A stretch of 6,952 bases of DNA. Origin: DATCYZ01 sp036526195 (GTDB taxonomy: Bacteria > Pseudomonadota > Gammaproteobacteria > Burkholderiales > SG8-39). The stretch is from the NCBI GenBank assembly GCA_036526195.1, contig DATCYZ010000049.1, positions 1-6,952 of the forward strand. The letters are read 5' to 3'. Every line of letters begins with the position of its first letter. Within the stretch, counting starts at the first letter, position 1. Positions 1 to 5,625 of the stretch are shown in pieces. The translations under genes and the position numbers were made by a program. The notes beneath the pieces are model-generated. The model had not been told where the DNA came from. It worked only from the letters and a program-made list of their open reading frames with translations, and did not search any database.

Positions 1-668
1 AGCCCCGGGTCGCCGGGCGCGAGGCCGAAGCGGTGGCGGTAGGACTGCACCACCACGTCGACAAAATCGGGGTTGTCCCAGGCGGGCGCGCTGCGTTCGA
101 AGGTGGCCTCGTCGAATTTCCAGCTCGGCGACCATTCCTGCCACAGCAGCCGAATGAACGCGCGGCGGTCCTTCTCCAGCGCGTTGCGGCCGCGCGCGCT
201 GTGCAGGTAGTACTGGTACCAGAGACGGCGCTCGTTCTCCGGTGCCTCCGGGGTCATCGCTGCGGCGATGTTCTGCACGTTGTAGCTGTTGAAGGACACC
301 AGCGCGGTGCAGCGTTCCGGCCACAGCGCCGCCACCACGCAGGCGGCACGACCGCCCCAGTCGTAGCCGGCCAGCGTCGCCCGGGCGATGCCGAGCGCGT
401 CCATCAGCGCGCGCAGGTCGGCGCCCAGTGCGGCCTGCTCGCCGGAGCGCGGGGTGGCCGCGTTGCGAAAGCGGGTCGCGCCGAAGCCGCGCAGGAAGGG
501 CACGATCACCCTGCAGCCGCGCGCTGCAAGCCGGGGCGCGACCGATTCGTAGGCGTGGATGTCGTAGGGAAAGCCGTGCATCAGGAACACCGGCGGGCCG
601 TCTTCCGGGCCCGCGACGTGGCAGGCGATGCGCAGTGAGGGGGTCTCGACGAGGAGCGGGGCGTCCAT
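1..668 (-). CDS. Alpha/beta hydrolase, epoxide hydrolase/haloalkane dehalogenase-like (partial, C-terminus beyond window)
   Basis: Reading the minus strand from the ATG at 668-666 gives 222 codons open to the window edge, so the C-terminal part is missing. The N-terminus (MDAPLLVETPSLRIA) runs straight into the first core strand. HGFP at about residues 31-34 supplies the oxyanion-hole region, RGFGAT (60-65) is the usual following loop, and GYDWGG (101-106) is the nucleophile elbow with Asp103 in place of the serine of esterases. An Asp nucleophile in this context is known from epoxide hydrolases, haloalkane dehalogenases and fluoroacetate dehalogenases. A cap-like segment follows (WYQYYLHSARGRNAL, 150-164; NPDFVDVVVQSYRHRFG, 199-215). 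The catalytic His and acid lie outside the window. There is no signal peptide, so it is probably cytoplasmic. No in-frame ATG lies further upstream and no clear Shine-Dalgarno is seen. It is divergent to the secreted hydrolase at 792. Family is confident; substrate is unknown. Confidence 0.9.
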   Translation of the reverse strand, partial: MDAPLLVETPSLRIACHVAGPEDGPPVFLMHGFPYDIHAYESVAPRLAARGCRVIVPFLRGFGATRFRNAATPRSGEQAALGADLRALMDALGIARATLAGYDWGGRAACVVAALWPERCTALVSFNSYNVQNIAAAMTPEAPENERRLWYQYYLHSARGRNALEKDRRAFIRLLWQEWSPSWKFDEATFERSAPAWDNPDFVDVVVQSYRHRFGLAPGDPG

Positions 669-698
669 GGTGCGCTGCGAAATCCGGTTCGATGATGA

Positions 699-704
699 AG
701 TGTA
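699..704 (-). promoter_or_regulatory. Possible -10 box for the minus-strand hydrolase
   Basis: TACACT on the minus strand matches TATAAT at 4 of 6 positions and would put a transcript start about 24 bases before the ATG at 668. No good -35 box is visible at the right distance, so this is a weak call. Confidence 0.2.
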
Positions 705-746
705 GCCGGGTTCAAATGGCCGCGGCCGCGAGCGGGTTCCAGGCGG

Positions 747-752
747 TATGAT
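747..752 (+). promoter_or_regulatory. Putative -10 box for the secreted hydrolase gene
   Basis: TATGAT matches the TATAAT consensus at 5 of 6 positions and stands out in GC-rich surroundings. It would start a transcript near 759, leaving a leader of roughly 33 bases that holds the Shine-Dalgarno. No recognisable -35 hexamer lies 16-18 bases upstream, so the promoter may depend on an activator or the call may be wrong. The rest of the 123-base divergent gap (669-791) shows no further clear site. Confidence 0.35.
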
Positions 753-781
753 CGCGCAGCCTGCCTCCCCCCCACGTCTGC

Positions 782-786
782 GAGGA
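782..786 (+). promoter_or_regulatory. Shine-Dalgarno for the secreted hydrolase
   Basis: GAGGA sits five bases before the ATG at 792-794. It supports this start, which also gives a complete signal peptide. Confidence 0.6.
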
Positions 787-791
787 CCATC

Positions 792-1874
792 ATGCGAGCA
801 TCGCGCGCCCTGACGCCCTGGCTGCTTTTCCTGTGCTCTTTCGTGCTCGCGCTGCCTGCGGCGGCGCAGGGCCATCCTGCGCCGCAGGAAGGCAGCTGGA
901 CCGCCCGAAATTTCCGCTTTCACACCGGCGAGGTGTTGCCCGAGGTGAAGCTGCACTACCGCACCATTGGATCGCCCTCGGGCGAGCCGGTGCTGATCCT
1001 GCACGGCACCACCGGTTCGGGCGCGAGCATGCTGGCGAAGGGCTTTGCCGACGAACTCTTCGGGCCCGGCCAGCCGCTGGATGCGAACCGCTACTTCATC
1101 ATCCTGCCTGACGCGCTCGGTGCCGGGAAGTCGACCAAGCCTTCCGACGGCCTGCGCGCGAAGTTCCCGCGCTACAACTACGACGACATGGTGTCCGCGC
1201 AGTACCGCCTGGTCACCGAGGGCCTCGGCATCCGGCACCTGCGGCTGGTGCTCGGCAACTCGATGGGCGGCATGCAGGCCTGGATGTGGGGCGTGAAGTA
1301 CCCGGACTTCGTCGACGCGCTGGTGCCGATGGCCTCGCTGCCGGTGGCGATGTCCGGCCGCAACTGGATGATGCGGCGCTTCCTGGTCGACGCGATCCGC
1401 AACGATCCGGAGTACAACGGCGGCAACTACACCGCGCAGCCGCGCGGCGTGCAGCGCGCGCTGGTGCATTTCGCGCTCGCCACCAACGGCGGCAACCAGG
1501 CGCTCTACCGCCAGGCGCCGACGCGCGAGAAGGCCGACGCGCTGATCGCCGCGCGCCTCGCGCAGCCGTTCCGCGGCGATGCCAACGACGCGCTCTACCA
1601 GTGGGAATCGTCCTTCGACTACGACGTCTCGCCGCAGCTCGAGCGCATCAAGGCCTCGGTGGTGGCGGTGAATTCCGCCGACGACGAGCGCAACCCGCCG
1701 GAACTCGGCGTCATGGAGAAGGAACTCGCGCGGCTGAAGAACGCCCGCTACGTGCTGATCCCGGGCTCACCCGACACCGGCGGCCACGGCACCACCATGC
1801 GGGCGGCGCTGTGGAAGAAGCACCTCGAGGAATTGCTGCTGCTCGCGCCGCGCGGTGTCGAGCGCGGGGGCTGA
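792..1874 (+). CDS. Secreted alpha/beta hydrolase, MetX (homoserine O-acetyltransferase)-like superfamily
   Basis: 360 residues. Residues 1-25 form a Sec signal peptide: Arg at 2 and 5, a hydrophobic core WLLFLCSFVLALP, and a likely signal-peptidase site AAA|Q after Ala25, so the enzyme should be periplasmic or extracellular. The mature part has the alpha/beta hydrolase fold: HGTTGSG (71-77), the nucleophile elbow GNSMGGMQAW (155-164) with Ser157, an acid in SADDERNPPE (Asp298 by alignment from memory with the MetX Asp), and GHGTT (331-335) with His332. AIRNDPEYNGGNY (201-213) resembles the MetX segment around DP-W-GG-Y. True MetX enzymes are cytoplasmic and make O-acetylhomoserine; an exported member is more likely an esterase, lipase-like or acyl-transfer enzyme. 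The gene is divergent from the minus-strand hydrolase and 34 bases upstream of the acyl-CoA ligase gene, so it may release acids that the ligase activates. Fold and triad are confident; reaction is not known. Confidence 0.9.
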   Translation: MRASRALTPWLLFLCSFVLALPAAAQGHPAPQEGSWTARNFRFHTGEVLPEVKLHYRTIGSPSGEPVLILHGTTGSGASMLAKGFADELFGPGQPLDANRYFIILPDALGAGKSTKPSDGLRAKFPRYNYDDMVSAQYRLVTEGLGIRHLRLVLGNSMGGMQAWMWGVKYPDFVDALVPMASLPVAMSGRNWMMRRFLVDAIRNDPEYNGGNYTAQPRGVQRALVHFALATNGGNQALYRQAPTREKADALIAARLAQPFRGDANDALYQWESSFDYDVSPQLERIKASVVAVNSADDERNPPELGVMEKELARLKNARYVLIPGSPDTGGHGTTMRAALWKKHLEELLLLAPRGVERGG

Positions 1875-1880
1875 AGCCCC
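1867..1880 (+). repeat. Small GC hairpin spanning the hydrolase stop codon
   Basis: GGGGC-TGAA-GCCCC forms a 5-bp GC stem with a TGAA tetraloop; the loop contains the TGA stop of the secreted hydrolase gene. No run of T follows, so it is not a canonical Rho-independent terminator. It also overlaps the proposed -35 box of the ligase promoter. Confidence 0.45.
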
Positions 1881-1899
1881 GGGGGCGCGGCGCTATACT
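1871..1899 (+). promoter_or_regulatory. Putative promoter of the acyl-CoA ligase gene (near-leaderless)
   Basis: The -10 box TATACT (1894-1899) matches TATAAT at 5 of 6 positions. A weak -35 candidate CTGAAG (1871-1876, 3 of 6) lies at the ideal 17-base spacing and contains the upstream gene's TGA. The transcript would begin near A1906, only about three bases before the ATG at 1909. No Shine-Dalgarno precedes that ATG, which fits a leaderless or near-leaderless mRNA. Confidence 0.5.
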
Positions 1900-1908
1900 T
1901 GCCGCACC

Positions 1909-3552
1909 ATGCGCGCGAACCCCTACGAACAGCACCTCGACAAGAACCCGGCCAACTACGCGCCGCTCTCGCCGATCACCTTCCTTGAGCGGGCCGCGAG
2001 CGTCTACCCGGACCGGCTCGCCGTGGTTCACGGCAAGCAGCGCATCACCTGGAAGCAGACCTGGGAGCGGGCCCGGCGCCTTGCCTCGGCGCTGAAGAAG
2101 CGCGGCATCGGCCTCGGCGACACGGTGGCGGTGATGCTGCCGAACATCCCGGCCATGTACGAGGCACACTTCGGCGTGCCGATGACCGGCGGCGTGCTGA
2201 ACTCGCTCAACACCCGGCTGGACGCCGAGGCCATCGCCTTCATGCTGAACCACGGCGAGGCGAAGCTGCTGCTGGTCGACCGCGAGTTCTCGCCGACCAT
2301 CGAGGCGGCACTGAAGATCGCGGGCCGCGACATCGAGGTGATCGACGTCGAGGACGCGGAATACGACGGACCCGGCAAGCGCCTCGGGACATGCACCTAC
2401 GAGGAACTGCTGGCGTCGGGCGATCCGGACGATGCCTGGTCCTGGCCCGAGGACGAATGGCAGGCGATCGCGCTGAACTACACCTCGGGTACGACCGGGA
2501 ATCCCAAGGGCGTGGTCTACCACCATCGCGGCGCCTACCTGAACGGCGTCGGCAACATCCTGGTCTGGGGCATGCCGCAGCACGCGGTCTACCTGTGGAC
2601 GCTGCCGATGTTCCATTGCAACGGCTGGTGCTTCCCATGGACCATGGCGGCGAACGCCGGCACCAACGTCTGCCTGCGCAAGGTCGACCCGGCGAAGATC
2701 TTCGAACTGATCAAGGCGCACGGCGTCACGCACTACTGCGGCGCGCCGATCGTGCACCAGACCCTGATCAACGCGCCCGCCACGATGCGCGAGGGCATCA
2801 GGCAGAAGGTGAACTGCCTGGTGGCGGGTGCCGCGCCGCCCGCGGCCATCATCGAGGGCATGGAGAGAATCGGTTTCTCGATCACCCATGTCTACGGCCT
2901 GACCGAAACCTACGGGCCGGCGACCGTCTGCGCCAAGCAGCCCGAATGGTCGCTGCTGCCGCTGGCCGAGCAGGTCACGCTGAACGGCCGGCAGGGCGTG
3001 CGCTACACCGTCGAGGAAGGCCTTGCCGTCATGGACCCGGAAACCATGCAGCCGGTGCCCGCCGACGGCCAGACCATGGGCGAGATCATGTTCCGCGGCA
3101 ACATCACGATGAAGGGCTACCTGAAGAACCCGAAGGCGACCGAGGAGGCGTTCCGCGGCGGCTGGTTCCATTCCGGCGACCTCGCCGTCATGCAGCCCGA
3201 CGGCTACCTGAAGATCAAGGACCGTTCCAAGGACGTCATCATCTCCGGCGGCGAGAACATCAGCTCGATCGAGGTCGAGGACGCGTTGTACCGCCATCCC
3301 TCGGTCATGGCCGCCGCCGTCGTGGCCATGCCGGATCCGAAATGGGGCGAGACTCCCTGCGCCTTCGTCGAACTGAAGGCCGACGCCAGGGCCACCGAAA
3401 AGGAGATCATCGAGTTCTGCCGCCAGCACATGGCGAAGTTCAAGGCGCCGCGCGCGGTGGTCTTCGGCGAACTGCCCAAGACCTCCACCGGCAAGATTCA
3501 GAAATTCATGCTGCGCGAGAAGGCGAAGTCGACCAGCGCGATCGATTCGTGA
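1909..3552 (+). CDS. AMP-forming acyl-CoA ligase (DmdB/acyl-activating-enzyme type)
   Basis: 547 residues. It activates a carboxylic acid with ATP and CoA to an acyl-CoA through an acyl-adenylate in the cytoplasm. Hallmarks of the ANL adenylating superfamily are all present: the phosphate-binding loop YTSGTTGNPKG (191-201), the adenine motif YGLTET (329-334), HSGD (421-424), KDRSKDVIISGGENIS in the hinge region, and the C-terminal catalytic Lys529 in KTSTGKIQKF. The segments NPYEQHLDKNPANYAPLSP at the N-terminus and MFHCNGWCFPW resemble bacterial 3-methylmercaptopropionyl-CoA ligase (DmdB) and plant acyl-activating enzymes; members take short, medium or aromatic acids, so the substrate stays open. 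I chose ATG 1909 because the protein then starts MRANPYEQ like its relatives; a GTG at 1855 in the same frame would add 18 unrelated residues inside the upstream gene. The gene for the crotonase follows after 94 bases. Nothing looks broken. Confidence 0.93.
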   Translation: MRANPYEQHLDKNPANYAPLSPITFLERAASVYPDRLAVVHGKQRITWKQTWERARRLASALKKRGIGLGDTVAVMLPNIPAMYEAHFGVPMTGGVLNSLNTRLDAEAIAFMLNHGEAKLLLVDREFSPTIEAALKIAGRDIEVIDVEDAEYDGPGKRLGTCTYEELLASGDPDDAWSWPEDEWQAIALNYTSGTTGNPKGVVYHHRGAYLNGVGNILVWGMPQHAVYLWTLPMFHCNGWCFPWTMAANAGTNVCLRKVDPAKIFELIKAHGVTHYCGAPIVHQTLINAPATMREGIRQKVNCLVAGAAPPAAIIEGMERIGFSITHVYGLTETYGPATVCAKQPEWSLLPLAEQVTLNGRQGVRYTVEEGLAVMDPETMQPVPADGQTMGEIMFRGNITMKGYLKNPKATEEAFRGGWFHSGDLAVMQPDGYLKIKDRSKDVIISGGENISSIEVEDALYRHPSVMAAAVVAMPDPKWGETPCAFVELKADARATEKEIIEFCRQHMAKFKAPRAVVFGELPKTSTGKIQKFMLREKAKSTSAIDS

Positions 3553-3559
3553 TGGTTCT

Positions 3560-3634
3560 TTCCAGATCGACCGACTTCCGCAGGAAGTCGGTCGAAACCC
3601 TGCCGCGGCAAAGCGTCGCGGCTGGAAGTTCCAG
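3560..3634 (+). repeat. Structured spacer with nested inverted repeats (REP-like)
   Basis: Three elements crowd the gap between ligase and crotonase genes. First, a perfect 13-bp stem (3567-3579 with 3583-3595) closed by the loop GCA. Second, CCGCG (3603-3607) can pair with CGCGG (3617-3621). Third, TTCCAG (3560-3565) can pair with CTGGAA (3622-3627), closing a three-way junction around both hairpins. CTGGAA is also the left arm of the palindrome CTGGAAGTTCCAG (3622-3634). No T-run follows any stem on either strand, so a Rho-independent terminator is unlikely. The look, with the string GTCGCGGCTGGAAG, recalls dispersed extragenic palindromes of high-GC Proteobacteria; that resemblance is from memory. 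Confidence 0.6.
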
Positions 3635-3638
3635 GAGG
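3633..3638 (+). promoter_or_regulatory. Strong Shine-Dalgarno of the crotonase gene, overlapping a palindrome
   Basis: AGGAGG is a near-perfect anti-16S match eight bases before the ATG at 3647-3649 and fixes that start. Its first two bases are also the last two of the palindrome CTGGAAGTTCCAG, so pairing there (CTGGA with TCCAG, loop AGT) would touch the ribosome site. Confidence 0.8.
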
Positions 3639-3646
3639 CCCAGCCA

Positions 3647-4438
3647 ATGAGCGCCGTCCCCCACCCCGAAGCCCCGCACCTGCTGCGCGAGGATCGCGCC
3701 GGCATTGCCACGCTGACCATGAACCGTCCGCAGCAGATGAACCTGCTCACCAGCGCGATGCTGGCCGCGCTGCAGGACGCCTTCGACGCCATCGGCGCAG
3801 ACCCCTCGGTGCGCGTGGTGGTGCTGGCCGGCGCCGGCAAGGGCTTCTGCGCCGGCCATGACCTGAAGGAGATCCGTGCGCTCGGCGCGCAGCCGAAGAT
3901 CGAAGCGCTGTTCGCACAGTGCAGCCGCATGATGCAGTCGATCGCCGCGCTGCCGCAGCCGGTGATCGCGCGCGTGCACGGCGCCGCCGCCGCCGCAGGC
4001 TGCCAGCTGGTCGCGCAGTGCGACCTCGCGGTGGCCTCCGAGGCGGCGAAGTTCACCACGCCCGGGGTGAACTGGGGCTTCTTCTGCTCGACCCCCGGCG
4101 TCGCCGTAGGGCGCAACGTGTCGCGCAAGCGGGCGATGGAGATGCTGCTGACCGGCGACCTGGTCGACGCGCAGCAGGCGCTGGAGTGGGGCCTGGTGAA
4201 CCAGGTGGTGCCGGCGGAAGCGCTGGATGCCGCCGTGGACGCGCTCGCGCGAAAGATCGCCGCCAAGCCGCCGGCCACCGTCGCCGCCGGCAAGCGCGCC
4301 TTCTATCAGCAGATGGACCTCGGCGTGGCGGGGGCCTACGAGCTCGCCTCGGGCGTCATCGCCTGCAGCTTCGCGCACCCGGAAGGGCGCGAAGGCATGG
4401 ACGCCTTCATCGAGAAGCGGCCGCCGAACTGGAAGTAG
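3647..4438 (+). CDS. ECHDC3-like enoyl-CoA hydratase/isomerase (crotonase) family protein lacking the catalytic glutamates
   Basis: 263 residues, the usual length for a crotonase-fold protein. GKGFCAGHDLKE (64-75) is the CoA/oxyanion loop, and HGAAAAAGCQLVAQCDLAVAS (111-131) is the second active-site segment. Aligned without gaps to rat mitochondrial enoyl-CoA hydratase (from memory), Glu144 corresponds to Gln120 (GCQL) and Glu164 to Gly140 (TTPGV), so both acid/base residues for hydration are gone. The string NWGFFCSTPGVAVGRNVSRKRAMEMLLTG (142-170 region) and the end DAFIEKRPPNW are typical of the ECHDC3 group, whose biochemical role is poorly defined. It probably still binds an acyl-CoA, presumably one linked to the upstream ligase, but a standard hydratase reaction is doubtful. 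The intact C-terminus shows that the stop at 4436-4438 is genuine and not a frameshift. The next gene overlaps or abuts it. Confidence 0.92.
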   Translation: MSAVPHPEAPHLLREDRAGIATLTMNRPQQMNLLTSAMLAALQDAFDAIGADPSVRVVVLAGAGKGFCAGHDLKEIRALGAQPKIEALFAQCSRMMQSIAALPQPVIARVHGAAAAAGCQLVAQCDLAVASEAAKFTTPGVNWGFFCSTPGVAVGRNVSRKRAMEMLLTGDLVDAQQALEWGLVNQVVPAEALDAAVDALARKIAAKPPATVAAGKRAFYQQMDLGVAGAYELASGVIACSFAHPEGREGMDAFIEKRPPNWK

Positions 4439-5625
4439 CCGCGCCCGGCAGTTCCCCGCGCAGCCGCCGCATCCTGCCGGCCATCGTCGCTGCGCAGTTC
4501 GCCGGGACCTCGCTGTGGTTCGCCGGCAATGCGGTGCTGCCGGATCTGCAGCGCGACTGGGGGCTGCACGCGAGCGCGCTCGGCACGCTGACCTCGGCGG
4601 TGCAACTCGGCTTCATCGCCGGCACGCTGGTGTTTGCCTTCCTCGCGCTCGCCGACCGCTTCTCGCCGCGTCGCGTCTACCTTGCCGCCTCGCTCGCCGG
4701 CGCCGGCGTCAACCTTCTCGCGACCGCGGCGAGCGGGCTCGAGCTACTCGTCGTGTTGCGCTTCCTGGCCGGCTTCACGCTGGCGGGCATCTATCCGGTC
4801 GGCATGAAGATCGCCTCGGGCTGGTACCGCGAGGGGCTCGGCCGCGCCATGGGTTACCTGGTCGGCGCGCTGGTGGTGGGCACGGCCCTGCCGCACCTGA
4901 TCAAGGCGCTCGGCGGCGCGCTGCCCTGGCAGGCCGTCATGGCCTCGGTGTCGCTGGTGGCCGCCGCGGGCGGCTGCCTGATGTACCTCGCGGTGCCCGA
5001 CGGCCCCTACCTGGGGCCGAGCGCGCGCTTCGACCCGCGCGCGCTCGGCGCCGTGTTTGCCTCGCCCCGCTTTCGCGCCTCGGCCTTCGGTTACTTCGGC
5101 CACATGTGGGAGTTGTACGCCTTCTGGGCCTTCGTGCCGGTGGCGCTCGCGGCGCATGCGGCGCTGCAGGGCGTGGTGCTGGAGGTGTCGCTGTGGACCT
5201 TCGTGATCATCGCGGCGGGCTTCGCCGGCTGCGCCGCCGGCGGGCTCGCCTCGCTGCGCCTCGGCAGCGCGCCGGTGGCCGCCGGGCAGCTCGCCTTCTC
5301 GGGCCTGTGCTGCCTCGTCTCGCCGCTCGCGTTCTTCGCGCCGACCCCGCTCTACGTCGCGTTTCTGGTGGCCTGGGGCGTTGCGGTGGTGGGCGACTCG
5401 CCGCAGTTCTCCACGCTGAACGCGCAGAACGCGCCGCGCGAGGGCGTCGGCGCCGCGCTGACCATCGTCAACTGCATCGGCTTCGCGATCACCATCCCGG
5501 CCATAGAACTGCTGAACGCGCTTGCGACGCGCATTCCGGTCCAGTGGCTTTTCGTGGTGCTCGCCGCCGGGCCTGCGCTCGGGCTGCTGGCGCTGCGGCC
5601 GCTGCTCAGTCGAAGTCGCGGCTGA
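4429..5625 (+). CDS. Major facilitator superfamily transporter, start codon uncertain
   Basis: About 398 residues if begun at the CTG at 4429, near the normal 390-400 for a 12-helix MFS protein of the inner membrane. The first helix contains ILPAIVAAQFAGTSLWFAGN (about 15-34), and LADRFSPRR (74-82) is the motif-A-like loop between helices 2 and 3 with Asp76 and Arg77. Long hydrophobic segments continue to the end (LLALRPLLSRSRG). There is no ATG, GTG or TTG in this frame between the crotonase shadow region and helix 1; the only near-cognate codons are CTG 4429 and ATC 4471/CTG 4474. CTG 4429 would overlap the crotonase gene by 10 bases, which suits translational coupling, with only a weak GAGAAG (4412-4417) ahead of it. 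Gene order suggests transport of a carboxylic acid or related product of this locus, but the substrate class is not identifiable. It converges on and overlaps the LpxR-like gene by 20 bp. Confidence 0.85.
   Translation: MEVAAPGSSPRSRRILPAIVAAQFAGTSLWFAGNAVLPDLQRDWGLHASALGTLTSAVQLGFIAGTLVFAFLALADRFSPRRVYLAASLAGAGVNLLATAASGLELLVVLRFLAGFTLAGIYPVGMKIASGWYREGLGRAMGYLVGALVVGTALPHLIKALGGALPWQAVMASVSLVAAAGGCLMYLAVPDGPYLGPSARFDPRALGAVFASPRFRASAFGYFGHMWELYAFWAFVPVALAAHAALQGVVLEVSLWTFVIIAAGFAGCAAGGLASLRLGSAPVAAGQLAFSGLCCLVSPLAFFAPTPLYVAFLVAWGVAVVGDSPQFSTLNAQNAPREGVGAALTIVNCIGFAITIPAIELLNALATRIPVQWLFVVLAAGPALGLLALRPLLSRSRG

Noticed and set aside
33..638. A 201-codon plus-strand open frame at the left edge
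   Set aside because: It is antisense to the alpha/beta hydrolase at 668-1, whose HGFP and GYDWGG motifs show the real frame.
1855..1908. GTG at 1855 as the ligase start
   Set aside because: The extra 18 residues are not family-like and overlap the upstream gene; the ATG at 1909 gives the usual N-terminus.
3567..3600. Rho-independent terminator after the ligase gene
   Set aside because: The stem is strong but is followed by AAACCCTG, not a T-run, on the plus strand, and there is no T-run on the minus strand either.
2391..3650. A 419-codon plus-strand frame inside the ligase gene
   Set aside because: Arg-rich out-of-frame shadow of the ligase with no domain, ending in the structured spacer.
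1711..4293. An 860-codon open frame on the minus strand across the ligase and crotonase genes
   Set aside because: It lies antisense to two genes with complete conserved motifs; its translation is His/Arg/Asp-rich without a recognisable domain, as expected for the mirror frame of GC-rich coding DNA.
3919..4428. Upstream ATG at 3919 as the start of the MFS transporter
   Set aside because: It would add about 170 Arg-rich residues read out of frame from the crotonase gene, unlike any MFS N-terminus.
3647..4438. Frameshifted crotonase-transporter fusion
   Set aside because: The crotonase has a complete family-typical C-terminus before the TAG, and no slippery sequence is evident at the junction.
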